A DNA stretch of 64,000 bases from Sporobacter termitidis DSM 10068 (GTDB lineage Bacteria; Bacillota; Clostridia; Oscillospirales; Oscillospiraceae). The notes under the pieces were generated by a model. It did no database searches and was not told the DNA's origin. It saw only the letters and a list, made by a program, of their open reading frames with translations. Positions within the stretch are counted from its first letter, which is position 1; the number at the start of each line of letters is the position of its first letter. Positions 34,512 through 42,163 of this stretch are shown here, one piece after another. The position numbers were made by a program, and so were the translations under genes. The DNA is taken from contig NZ_FQXV01000001.1 of NCBI RefSeq assembly GCF_900130065.1, positions 154,572 to 218,571 on the forward strand, read 5' to 3'.

Positions 34512-34605
34512 TTATAGGGTTCCGCAGTTTAATGTTGTAAACTGGTCAGGTCCGAGATAAAACGCACAGCTTGCTGTGTTCACGGAAGGACAAAAGCCTG
34601 GGAGA
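34512..34605 (+). ncRNA. Guanidine-I (ykkC) riboswitch
   Basis: The conserved blocks are all present in order: TATAGGGTTCCG (34513-34524), CAGGTCCGAGA-AAAACGC (34547-34565), a variable ACAGC/GCTGT hairpin, CACGGAAGGACAAAAGCC (34581-34598) and GGGAGA (34599-34604). The terminator hairpin at 34594-34635 overlaps the last block, so guanidinium binding would disrupt it and permit expression of the exporter downstream. Confidence 0.92.
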
Positions 34606-34635
34606 TATTGAAAAATATCCTCCCAGGCTTTTTAT
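34594..34635 (+). terminator. Riboswitch-controlled terminator
   Basis: AAGCCTGGGA-GATAT pairs with ATATC-C-TCCCAGGCTT (one bulge), followed by TTTTATTTTATTTTT. The 5' arm is part of the riboswitch core, giving a transcriptional ON switch. Confidence 0.85.
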
Positions 34636-34660
34636 TTTATTTTTAAGAAGGAGTAACATT

Positions 34661-34981
34661 ATGAAGTGGTTGTTTTTAATTATAGCAGGGATTTGTGAAG
34701 TGGGGTGGGCTATCGGTTTGAAGTACTCGCAAGGATTTACGAAACTTGTACCGAGCGTACTTACCGTATCGGGTATGATTGCAAGCTTCTATTTTTTATC
34801 AATAGCCTTAAAAGAACTCCCATTAGGCACTGCATATGCAATTTGGACCGGAATCGGTACAATTGGTACTGTGATCTTGGGAATCGTATTATTTAAAGAA
34901 CCTATTGATATAATCAGGTTGATTTGCATCGGCTTTATCGTCACAGGAATTATAGGGCTAAAGCTTACGGGCAATACATAG
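34661..34981 (+). CDS. gdx: Guanidinium exporter (SMR family, Gdx/SugE)
   Basis: A 106-aa four-helix small multidrug resistance-type protein that works as an antiparallel dimer and exports guanidinium by proton antiport. The key Glu lies in IAGICEVGWAIGLKYSQGFT (helix 1) and is followed by AYAIWTGIGTIGTVILG, both typical of Gdx rather than EmrE. Start at 34661 with AAGGAG upstream. The riboswitch in front confirms the substrate. The coding sequence is markedly AT-richer than its neighbours, suggesting recent acquisition as a riboswitch-gene cassette. Confidence 0.94.
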   Translation: MKWLFLIIAGICEVGWAIGLKYSQGFTKLVPSVLTVSGMIASFYFLSIALKELPLGTAYAIWTGIGTIGTVILGIVLFKEPIDIIRLICIGFIVTGIIGLKLTGNT

Positions 34982-34999
34982 GCGTCGCGGACCGTCACT

Positions 35000-35740
35000 T
35001 TACTTTAACAGCTTTTTTGTCGCTGATACAATCAGCATCATCGGACGGCGGAGCTCGTCTTTCATGCCGTCAACTGTGTCAAGCATCTGCGGAGTGGGCT
35101 GAGGCTCTACAATGTCGGTTATCTCAAAGCCGCCTTGCAGCAAGCCGTTGAGGTAAGTCGTGATGGTTCTATGATATTTTATAACCTTCTCTCCAAGAAA
35201 ATTCGCTTCCCGCACGCCTTCATAAAAGTAGTTATCAACAGGAAAATGCTTGATTGTGCCTGCTTTATCGTAAATCCAATCCTGGGTCCCGTACGCGGTA
35301 AAGACAGGATGTTCAACGGAAAATATAAACCTTCCGCCGGAGACGAGCCAGCACCCGACCTTCCTGACGATGTCTTCAAATGATTTTATATAATGAAAAG
35401 CCAGCGAGCTGATCACCACATCAAAGAGGCCAGGAGAAAATTCTGCTTCCTCAATAGGCTTGTGCAGGTATTCAATTTTTTTTGCAGTCTTTTCTTTTGC
35501 CACAGCCAGCATCTTTTCAGAAATGTCCACGCCGACAACTGATTTCGCGCCGTGCTCCACCGCGTACTGGCAATGCCAGCCAAAACCGCAGCCCAGGTCC
35601 AAAACGCGTTTGTCCTTAAATTCAGGCAGCAGCCTTTCAAGAGCCTTCCATTCACCGGCGCCTTCAAGCCCTACGACAGACCGTGTCATCTGGCTGTATT
35701 TTTCAAAGAACGTTACATCGTCATATTTATTTTGTTTCAC
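35000..35740 (-). CDS. Class I SAM-dependent methyltransferase
   Basis: A 246-aa methyltransferase of the UbiE/type-11 group: RVLDLGCGFGWHCQYAVEHG (motif I, about residues 45-64), VGVDISEKMLAVAKEK (motif post-I) and FDVVISSLAFHYIKSFEDIV. The PVFTAYGTQDWIYDKAG stretch resembles small-molecule methyltransferases that act on unknown metabolites. It lies tail to tail with gdx, 18 bp away. Its base composition is intermediate between the AT-rich gdx and the GC-rich core. Confidence 0.87.
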   Translation of the reverse strand: MKQNKYDDVTFFEKYSQMTRSVVGLEGAGEWKALERLLPEFKDKRVLDLGCGFGWHCQYAVEHGAKSVVGVDISEKMLAVAKEKTAKKIEYLHKPIEEAEFSPGLFDVVISSLAFHYIKSFEDIVRKVGCWLVSGGRFIFSVEHPVFTAYGTQDWIYDKAGTIKHFPVDNYFYEGVREANFLGEKVIKYHRTITTYLNGLLQGGFEITDIVEPQPTPQMLDTVDGMKDELRRPMMLIVSATKKLLK

Positions 35741-35855
35741 TTGTTCTCCTTCAAAACATCAGAGATATTCGATGTTTTTTATATAATACCGGTTTTCATC
35801 ACGTCATGTCAACTTATGCCTTTTGATCGCTTATTTTTATCTATGCATTTTGACA

Positions 35856-35890
35856 AAAGAAAAGCCCGAAGAACTCCTGTCTTCGGGCTT
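35856..35890 (-). terminator. Terminator of the sugar-binding lipoprotein
   Basis: A perfect 11-bp stem (35862-35872 with 35880-35890) followed on the minus strand by TTCTTTTGTC. It is 14 nt after the stop codon. Confidence 0.8.
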
Positions 35891-35903
35891 CCTTGTAATC
35901 TTG

Positions 35904-37109
35904 CTATTGCTCCGGGTACGGAAGTGTCGATACGCCGGCAAGCTTCGCGTATTTGTTGAAAGACTCTTTGTATGTTTCCTTCGTCAGTACCTCGTTGGGC
36001 AGGTTGAGGAACGTACATTTGTCACCGGGAGCTCGCTGGGAGGCCCAGAGGCTTTCCGGCGTGGCCTTGCCGTCAATCATGGCGACAACGGCGCAGGCGG
36101 CGGACGACATGTATTGATAGTTGGAGGTGGCCACGCACGCTTTCCAGGCGCCGTCATAGTCGTTGTTCCACTCCGACACCATGATATCGCTGCCGACGTC
36201 GATCATCAAAACCTTATCCTGAAGGCCCACGGTCTCTATGGCGCGGGCCACGCCCTGGGCGTGCGTCTCAATCGCATTCGTGACCCACCAGTACTTGATT
36301 TCCGGGTGCGCGGAGAAGAGGGCGCTGGCCTGGTTATACGCGGTGTCCTGGGTCACATCCTGCGTCATATCCAGGGGAAAGATCGTGTTGCCGGGGAGCA
36401 GCTCCTTGAACTTTGATTCCGCGCCGACAGCGCGGTCGTTCAGGTTCGGGCGCACGGAAGCGTTTGTGCTGACAAGGGCAATCTCTGATTTGTCGATGTC
36501 GCCCCAATACGTTTTATAGTTGTCATACAGCCACTGCGTTTCGGTTTCGCCGACGATGACGTCGTCGCTGCCGACGCACGGCGCAAGCTCGCTTTGCGTG
36601 GCAGGGTCCCTGTCCGCGTTCAGCACAACGACAAAGGGCAGGCCCGTTTCGGTGCAAACCTCGTGGATGCGCTGTATGGCGGAGGAATCAAAAATAATAA
36701 TAATGCCGTCGATCGCCCTCTGGTCCGCCAGGGTTTGAATATTTTCGAGATATTTATCCACGTCGTGCTCCCCTGTCGTTGATGTGACGTTGATATTGAG
36801 CCGCGGGGCCAGCTCCTGCAGCGTGCCCATCAGGTTTGTGAAAAGCAGCAGCGTATAGGGATAGGCGAAAAGAATGTTATAGGTCTTTCTCGACCCCGGA
36901 TCGACGCCGTCGGTAAAGAAGCCGAGCTCGTCGGCGTTCTCCGTCACATCCAGCGGCGTTGCCGATGCGGACGGCGATGCGTCCGGTGTAGCCGCCGAGA
37001 CAGATGGCGACGGGGACCCTGTGCCTGTGGAACCTGGTTGTTGACTGTTGCATGCGAAAAGCGCGAGAATCATCAGCAGTGCGAGAAGAACCGTAAGAAC
37101 CTTTTTCAT
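35904..37109 (-). CDS. Sugar-type ABC substrate-binding lipoprotein (orphan)
   Basis: A 401-aa lipoprotein: signal and lipobox LLMILALFAC (Cys 20), a Ser/Thr/Pro linker (21-50), then a periplasmic-binding-protein type I (Peripla_BP_4) domain from about 70 on, with KTYNILFAYPYTLLLFTNLM, ADQRAIDGIIIIFDSS and EIALVSTNASVRPN. This fold usually binds sugars or related small ligands. No permease or ATPase gene is adjacent, so it either shares a distant transporter or senses. The ATG follows AAGGAGG. It has its own terminator. Confidence 0.85.
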   Translation of the reverse strand: MKKVLTVLLALLMILALFACNSQQPGSTGTGSPSPSVSAATPDASPSASATPLDVTENADELGFFTDGVDPGSRKTYNILFAYPYTLLLFTNLMGTLQELAPRLNINVTSTTGEHDVDKYLENIQTLADQRAIDGIIIIFDSSAIQRIHEVCTETGLPFVVVLNADRDPATQSELAPCVGSDDVIVGETETQWLYDNYKTYWGDIDKSEIALVSTNASVRPNLNDRAVGAESKFKELLPGNTIFPLDMTQDVTQDTAYNQASALFSAHPEIKYWWVTNAIETHAQGVARAIETVGLQDKVLMIDVGSDIMVSEWNNDYDGAWKACVATSNYQYMSSAACAVVAMIDGKATPESLWASQRAPGDKCTFLNLPNEVLTKETYKESFNKYAKLAGVSTLPYPEQ

Positions 37110-37415
37110 AAAATCCTCCTTATTTTTGAACCCTTACCGGTATCTCTTTTTAAGTCGTACGCAGATTTTGTGCACATTCCACAATTTTCAATATTTTATG
37201 TAGCGTTTTTTAGTTACGTGTTTACAGTGTACTAAAGGTTATAGAATTTGTACACTACAGTTTTGGTATCGGCCCATGCGATTTTATTTGTCTCATTCGT
37301 CCGAATAATCCGGATAGCCCCGAAAAATACGGCGTCTTTCGTCACCGATAACGACGCGCAAAAAAATTACGACCAGGGTATTGTAACCCCGGCCATAAAA
37401 TTGAGCATATGCAGC
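37110..37415. other. AT-rich gap with no gene
   Basis: About 300 bp between the LysR remnant and the lipoprotein. No frame with a ribosome binding site is seen. The sequence just after the LysR stop stays open in the same frame for about 40 codons after one TAG, but gives no recognisable LysR residues. Confidence 0.5.
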
Positions 37416-38057
37416 CTATATCTCCTCCCCGGCCGGCTGAGTTTGGCAGCCAACCCGGTCGAGAAAAATCGGGATATTTGGATTTTTGTTGTCCTTATGC
37501 CAGGCAACCGCTTCGATCACGGCTTCTGCATCCGTTGGTTGCTCATTTTCCGCTTGCTTTGACATTCTGCTCCGTTTATACAGGATTCCCGGGAGACGCA
37601 TGGCATCGGTTTCAGGCATGATACCAATATCCACATTGCCGTCCACCAGCGCATTATATAATTCGGACGCATTATAATAGCACATTTTTATTTTTGTATT
37701 CGGATGGTTGCTCCAAAAGTATATCAGCGCGTCCTCATAAAATTCTCCGACGAGCCGCCCCTGCAGGCCGCCAATGATAAATGACTCCTGTTTGCCGCGC
37801 AGCGCCCTGGTGGCATCCTCCATCATCTTCTGCAGGTCATGCTTCACCTTGGTCAAATAGGCCACGCATATCGCTCCCGCTTCGGTGAGACGGACTGAAT
37901 TCCGGCCGCGTTCAAAAAGCTCGATACCGAGCTCGCGTTCAATTGAGGCTATCTGCCTGCTGAGTCCTGGCTGAGATAAAAACAGCTGTTCTGCCGCCTT
38001 GGTAAAATTCAGGTATTCTGCCGCGGCAAGGAAACAATTGATCTGCGAGGTATTCAT
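37416..38057 (-). CDS. LysR-family regulator with internally deleted effector domain
   Basis: A 213-aa protein; LysR proteins are normally about 300. The winged-helix part is complete (INCFLAAAEYLNFTKAAEQL, LSQPGLSRQIASIERELG, residues 5-60). The effector domain runs normally to RLPGILYKR (about residue 161), then jumps to sequence that looks like the very end of a LysR domain (AVAWHKDNKNPNIPIFL). About 80 residues, mainly subdomain II, are therefore missing in frame. It may bind DNA without normal ligand response or be decaying. Start at 38057 (MNTSQ) with GGAG upstream. Confidence 0.75.
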   Translation of the reverse strand: MNTSQINCFLAAAEYLNFTKAAEQLFLSQPGLSRQIASIERELGIELFERGRNSVRLTEAGAICVAYLTKVKHDLQKMMEDATRALRGKQESFIIGGLQGRLVGEFYEDALIYFWSNHPNTKIKMCYYNASELYNALVDGNVDIGIMPETDAMRLPGILYKRSRMSKQAENEQPTDAEAVIEAVAWHKDNKNPNIPIFLDRVGCQTQPAGEEI

Positions 38058-38372
38058 GATATGGCACCACTCCATTCATCATACGTATTCGAGAACCTGT
38101 GAGAAAGAAAGCCCTATAAAACAACGATTTTGTCTGTTTTCAAGCTAAAGCGCACTTCACCCCTGTTATTAGAATTCCACTCCAACGTACCCCGGGAAAT
38201 GATGTATGTCAAGTGCCTAAATCCTGTCACTGGCTCAGACGCGCGGCATATTGGGCAGCTTTACACAGGCGCGGAACGATGGTATATTTTTCTAGAGAGC
38301 TTACGGTGTCTTGTAACATGCGTATGATGCTCTGTCGTCTTTTTATAACTGTATATCACGGGGGATGTTTTT
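38058..38372. other. AT-rich gap with no gene
   Basis: About 315 bp between the divergent LysR and C_GCAxxG_C_C genes. It presumably holds both promoters, but no strong -35/-10 pair or repeat is recognised. Confidence 0.4.
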
Positions 38373-38807
38373 ATGGACAAAATCCAGGAGGCCGCCGATA
38401 CCTTAGCAAGCGGCTTCAACTGTGCCCAATCCGTTTTTTCGGCGTTCAGCGAGGATTATGGGCTGCCAAGAGAAACGGCCCTGAAAATTGCCGGCGGCCT
38501 GGGCGGGGGCGTCCGCTGCGGCGAGCTCTGCGGGGCGGTGTCGGGCGGCGCGCTCGTCGTCGGGCTGCACAGCGGCCAGGATAAGCCGGGCGATATCCAG
38601 GCAAAGGAACAGTGCAATCAGGAAACCACGGAATTTGTCTGCAAATTCCGTGAAAAAAACGGCAGCTGCGTCTGCCGCGATCTCCTCGGCATGGATATCT
38701 CCGTCGGCGACAATAGAATGAAGGCCAAGGAGCTGAACCTTTTCAATACGGTCTGCGTCGGCCTCATAAAAAGCGCCGTGGAGATTTTGGAGGATATGGG
38801 ATACTAA
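38373..38807 (+). CDS. C_GCAxxG_C_C family redox-type protein
   Basis: A 144-aa protein named for its conserved Cys pattern: the first Cys in ASGFNCAQSV (about residue 16), GGGVRCGELCGAVSGG with paired cysteines (about 46-61), and further cysteines in KEQCNQ, FVCKF and SCVCRDLLG. The family (TIGR01909) is predicted to bind metal or a cofactor; its reaction is unknown, and it is common in anaerobes. GGGGG precedes the ATG at moderate spacing. It is a single gene. Confidence 0.88.
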   Translation: MDKIQEAADTLASGFNCAQSVFSAFSEDYGLPRETALKIAGGLGGGVRCGELCGAVSGGALVVGLHSGQDKPGDIQAKEQCNQETTEFVCKFREKNGSCVCRDLLGMDISVGDNRMKAKELNLFNTVCVGLIKSAVEILEDMGY

Positions 38808-38837
38808 CGGCAGAAATATGCGCGGTCAACAGGAAAA

Positions 38838-38858
38838 GGCGCGTCTGAAAGACGCGCC
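38838..38858. repeat. GGCGCGTC/GACGCGCC hairpin
   Basis: A perfect 8-bp stem with a 5-nt loop between two convergent genes. Its form resembles the window's palindrome family; without T-runs it is a weak terminator at best. Confidence 0.5.
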
Positions 38859-38883
38859 ATACAGCGAACATTGCAATAGGATC

Positions 38884-39798
38884 TTAAAACCAGCCCGACG
38901 TCAGCACCGCGGCGACGAGGGGCAGCGTGACGAGCGAGAACAGCGTGGAGACGAAGATGAGCTTTGAGGCAAACGCCGAGTCCTGGCCGTATTTGGCCGA
39001 CAGCATGGCGGTCAGCGTCGCGGCCGGCATGGCAGAGGACAGAACGGCGACACCCGTGACGATGGGGTCGACGCCGATAAGCCGCAAAACGGCGAGGGTG
39101 ACGGCGGGAATGGCGACAAGCCGGATAGCGGAATAGTACAAGGTGGCCTTTTCAAAAACCGTTTTCAGGCTCACCTCGCTCAGGATGGACCCCACGATGA
39201 TCATGGACAGCGCCGTCGTGCAGGAGCCGATGACGTCGATGGTGCTGCTGGCGAAAGCCGGGAGCCTGACTGGGGAAAAGAGATACGCAAACCCCAGGAT
39301 GACGGCCCAGATGCACGGGTGCACGGCGAGGCTCCTCAACTGCTCCTTTTTATTGGTGCTCGTAAACAGTGACAGGCCCGACGTCCACATAAAGACGCGC
39401 AGCGGCACCAGAACGATGGAGCCGTACAGGATGCCCGTGGAACCGAAAACAGACTCGATAACGGGCAGTCCCATAAAGCTGGCGTTATTGCAGATCGTGG
39501 CGTATTGCATGACAACGCGCCGCCCTGCCGGGAACCTGTTGTACAGGATGCGGTTGAGGATCATATAAAAAATCTGCGCGCCGAGCGCAATGAGAAATAC
39601 GACGGCGCATTGGCGCAGCAGGTCCTGTGACAGCTCCGTTTCAAAAGCGTGGAAGATGTTGCAGGGCAGGACGATATAGATGACCACGTTTGTCATGTCC
39701 CGCCGCGCCTCGGGGCCAAACCAGCCCTTTTTCGTAGCGAAAAAGCCGACTGCCACAAGGATGATGATTTCGATCTGTATTTGTAGGATGATGACCAC
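38884..39798 (-). CDS. AEC-family transporter (auxin efflux carrier fold)
   Basis: A 304-aa membrane protein with about 8-10 helices. It starts with IEIIILVAVGFFATKKGWF and DMTNVVIYIVLPCNIFHAFE, the conserved first two helices, and has a central TICNNASFMGLPVIESVFG, typical of the family. Bacterial members carry malate, lactate or other organic acids. The start codon is GTG at 39798 with a weak ribosome binding site. It is a single gene downstream of the folC terminator. Confidence 0.88.
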   Translation of the reverse strand: MVIILQIQIEIIILVAVGFFATKKGWFGPEARRDMTNVVIYIVLPCNIFHAFETELSQDLLRQCAVVFLIALGAQIFYMILNRILYNRFPAGRRVVMQYATICNNASFMGLPVIESVFGSTGILYGSIVLVPLRVFMWTSGLSLFTSTNKKEQLRSLAVHPCIWAVILGFAYLFSPVRLPAFASSTIDVIGSCTTALSMIIVGSILSEVSLKTVFEKATLYYSAIRLVAIPAVTLAVLRLIGVDPIVTGVAVLSSAMPAATLTAMLSAKYGQDSAFASKLIFVSTLFSLVTLPLVAAVLTSGWF

Positions 39799-39850
39799 CG
39801 GTTTCTATATAGGTATAGGTTTGCATTAAACGTCATTATATCGGAAAAGC

Positions 39851-39887
39851 AAAACCGGCACAACCTGAAATTGTGCCGGTTTTTTAT
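39851..39887 (-). terminator. Terminator of the folT-folC operon
   Basis: A perfect 13-bp stem (39851-39863 with 39871-39883) with a 7-nt loop and T-rich flanks on both strands, 16 nt after the folC stop. Confidence 0.85.
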
Positions 39888-39898
39888 TCGGGCAGCTC

Positions 39899-41173
39899 TT
39901 ATTTTTTCAGCGCATTGACCGCCTCGCGGATGTCTCCGGAGAAGTAGAGCGAGCCGAGCGCGACGACAACGCCGTCCTCCCCCGCCGCGCTTATCGCCTC
40001 GGCAACGCCGTCCTCGATGGTGGAACAGGCTTTGACAGGCAGGCCGTACGCCGTGAGGAGCTCGGCAAGCTTTTCAGCCTGCATGGCCCGGGGATTATGA
40101 GGCGTAACCGTGACGAACGCTTTTGCCAGCGGCGTGATAAAGGTCACCATGCTGCCCACGTCCTTGTCCGCCATGACGCCGATGAGGAACACAAGCTTTC
40201 TGCCGCCGAAATGGCGCTTTAAGCTCTCGGACGTCGCCGCGATGCCGTGGGGGTTGTGGGCGCCGTCCAGGATGAACACAGGAGAACGCCGCAGCACCTC
40301 AAAGCGGCCGGGCCAGTAGACGTGATTCAGGCCGTCTATAATGTTGCCGTCGGTGATCCTGTAGCCCTTATTCCGCAGGACCTCCAGCGCCGTGACGGCC
40401 AGCGCCGCATTGTTCGGCTGATATGTGCCCACGAGCGGCAGCCGGATGCTTTTGTACGGCAAGAAGTCGAAATTGACGGCGTCCAGGTCAAACCCGTGAA
40501 TCGTCAGACGCCCATAATCGGTGCGGTACAGCCTGGCATGGCTCGCGGCGCATTTTTTCTCAAAGACGTCCTCCACATCCTTTTCGCCGCCGTAGATAAC
40601 GACGTCGCCGCCGGCTTTGATGATACCGGCTTTCGCCGAGGCGATCGCGGCGAGAGTTGATCCCAGCTCGGCCATATGGTCCAGGCCGATGGCTGTGATC
40701 ACCGCAACCTCCGGGGTATCGATGACGTTGGTGGAGTCGAGCTCGCCGCCCATGCCGACCTCCAAAACGACGATATCGCATTTTTGATAAAGGAAATACT
40801 TCATCGCCAGCGCCGTGATCAGCTCGAATTCCGTGGGCGGGTCCTGCATGGCATCGGCAAAGGGACGGATCTCATCCGTGAGCTTTTCAAGGTCGCTGTC
40901 GGGGATATGCTCCCCGTTTACCTGCATGCGCTCGTTGAAGCGCAGGATATACGGCGAGGTGTAAAGCCCCGTCCTGTATCCGGCTTTTTGAAGCACTGAG
41001 GCAATCATCGCCGCCGTGGAGCCCTTGCCGTTTGTGCCGGCGACATGGACGAATTTCAGGGCTCTCTCCGGATTGCCCAGCTTCGCCAGCAGCTCTTTTG
41101 TTCTCTCAAGGCCGGGCTTGCTGCCCTGCCATTTGACGTTATGAATGTATTTCAGCGTCTCCTCGTAGCCCAT
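39899..41173 (-). CDS. folC: Folylpolyglutamate synthase/dihydrofolate synthase
   Basis: FolC joins glutamate to dihydropteroate and adds further glutamates to folates, retaining them in the cell. The Mur-ligase ATP loop is HVAGTNGKGSTAAMIAS (about residues 42-58), with the omega-loop region FTSPYILRFNERMQ-like sequence (LYTSPYILRFNERM) and FILDGAHNPHGI. I start at 41173 (MGYEET, 424 aa), preceded by TGGAGG; this overlaps folT by 35 bp, so its ribosome binding site is inside folT. Whether it has both activities cannot be seen. Confidence 0.94.
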   Translation of the reverse strand: MGYEETLKYIHNVKWQGSKPGLERTKELLAKLGNPERALKFVHVAGTNGKGSTAAMIASVLQKAGYRTGLYTSPYILRFNERMQVNGEHIPDSDLEKLTDEIRPFADAMQDPPTEFELITALAMKYFLYQKCDIVVLEVGMGGELDSTNVIDTPEVAVITAIGLDHMAELGSTLAAIASAKAGIIKAGGDVVIYGGEKDVEDVFEKKCAASHARLYRTDYGRLTIHGFDLDAVNFDFLPYKSIRLPLVGTYQPNNAALAVTALEVLRNKGYRITDGNIIDGLNHVYWPGRFEVLRRSPVFILDGAHNPHGIAATSESLKRHFGGRKLVFLIGVMADKDVGSMVTFITPLAKAFVTVTPHNPRAMQAEKLAELLTAYGLPVKACSTIEDGVAEAISAAGEDGVVVALGSLYFSGDIREAVNALKK

Positions 41174-41723
41174 TGTTTTTGCCTCCAGATAATCTCGACA
41201 ACGTCGAATCAAAAGTGCGGAAAACTCCGCTTTTATACAGCAGGAAAATCATTAAAATATCGACAACGGCGATTCCGGCTGATACAGGTAGTCTGAGAGG
41301 CAGGTTGACCAGGAACGGCACATGATTCAGCCATTGCAGGCTCAGGGTCGTCCAGACCATCGGGCCAAGGATTTCTGCCGGAAGGATCATGGCGATAAAC
41401 GTCGGCAGGTTCGTTCTCTTTTTGAGCAGCATGCCGATAAGCGGCGGGACAACGCCCATGATGACCGGCGTCAACGCCAGGGGCGGAAACCATCCATAGG
41501 ACGAAAAGAGCGTTGTGCCAAGAAAGTCGGCGGCGAGTCCCGCCAAACCGCCGGCAATCGGCCCGAACAGGAGCCCGGCGATGATGATCGGCAAGCTGCC
41601 GAAGCTGATGCGGATATTGGGAGTCGGCATGATCGCCAAAAAACGCGTCAGGATAATACTCAGTGCAATCAGCAGGCCGAGGGTGACAACCGTTTTCGTC
41701 GTTAACAATTTCTTTTTGGACAC
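41139..41723 (-). CDS. folT: Folate ECF-transporter S component
   Basis: A 194-aa, six-helix substrate-binding subunit of an energy-coupling-factor importer, working with EcfA and EcfT units encoded elsewhere. KLLTTKTVVTLGLLIALSII is the usual start, and IRISFGSLPIIIAGLLFGP with GGLAGLAADFLG is characteristic of the folate/THF group. The start codon is GTG at 41721-41723 with AAGGAGG upstream. Specificity for folate is supported by the THF riboswitch in its leader and by folC downstream in the same operon. Confidence 0.92.
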   Translation of the reverse strand: MSKKKLLTTKTVVTLGLLIALSIILTRFLAIMPTPNIRISFGSLPIIIAGLLFGPIAGGLAGLAADFLGTTLFSSYGWFPPLALTPVIMGVVPPLIGMLLKKRTNLPTFIAMILPAEILGPMVWTTLSLQWLNHVPFLVNLPLRLPVSAGIAVVDILMIFLLYKSGVFRTFDSTLSRLSGGKNNGLRGDAEIHS

Positions 41724-41739
41724 AATAATACCTCCTTAA

Positions 41740-41790
41740 AAATGTGTGCACGAACTGTATAGCCGTAAAGCTATACAGCAAGCACCTGCT
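41740..41790 (-). terminator. THF-riboswitch terminator
   Basis: On the minus strand GTGC-TTG-CTGTATAGC pairs with GCTATACAG-TTC-GTGCAC and is followed by ATTTTT, 10 nt before the AAGGAGG site. It should stop transcription when folate is bound. Confidence 0.75.
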
Positions 41791-41821
41791 GTGCGCCACA
41801 TATAGGAGGTGTTCTCCGGTA

Positions 41822-41922
41822 TGTAGCAGCGGGATGCGGACACCAAACCGTGGATAAATCCTTCGTCCAACTGACAACTCCCCGTCCAGTCGGCACTTTA
41901 CGCAAGGTATCCTACTCTGCCG
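41822..41922 (-). ncRNA. Tetrahydrofolate (folT) riboswitch
   Basis: On the minus strand the blocks GGCAGAGTAGG, TGCGTAAAGTGCC, GGGGAGTTG, GGACGAAGG, GGTGTCCGCATCCCGCTGC appear in the order of the THF-I riboswitch, with the outer GCAG/CTGC stem. It lies between a promoter (41961-41989) and a terminator before folT. An anti-Shine-Dalgarno-like CACCTCCT (41812-41805) lies downstream and could also mask the start region. Confidence 0.82.
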
Positions 41923-41960
41923 GACTGCGGCTTTTTCTCCGCCGCAGCCTAGTTTTCATT

Positions 41961-41989
41961 ATTTTATCACGATGATACGAGCATGTCCA
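41961..41989 (-). promoter_or_regulatory. Promoter of the folT-folC operon
   Basis: TGGACA (41989-41984) and TAAAAT (41966-41961) are 17 bp apart on the minus strand, about 40 nt upstream of the riboswitch. Confidence 0.65.
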
Positions 41990-42110
41990 TACTGTGTTTA
42001 GCACATTTATTCGATATATTTGTATATTTTTCTTGTCCCGCGCGGGCCGCGGCGGCAAAGCAGCGGCCCGCGAATACAGTTTAACCGCACGCTGTTTTCA
42101 CATACACGCC

Positions 42111-42131
42111 GAGGGGCGATCAGTGATCGTC
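42111..42131. repeat. GAGGGGCGATCAGTGATCGTC palindrome
   Basis: A unit of the window's GTAGGGGCG family with the self-complementary core GATCAGTGATC, close to the core seen at 55184-55244. It lies downstream of the chemoreceptor gene. Confidence 0.55.
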
Positions 42132-42163
42132 ACTCGAAAAGCATAAGCTGTCCCGGCGGCGCT

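Noticed and set aside
34204-38372. Integrated element at tRNA-Pro
   Set aside because: The composition is suggestive, but no integrase gene and no repeat of the tRNA 3' end were seen downstream.
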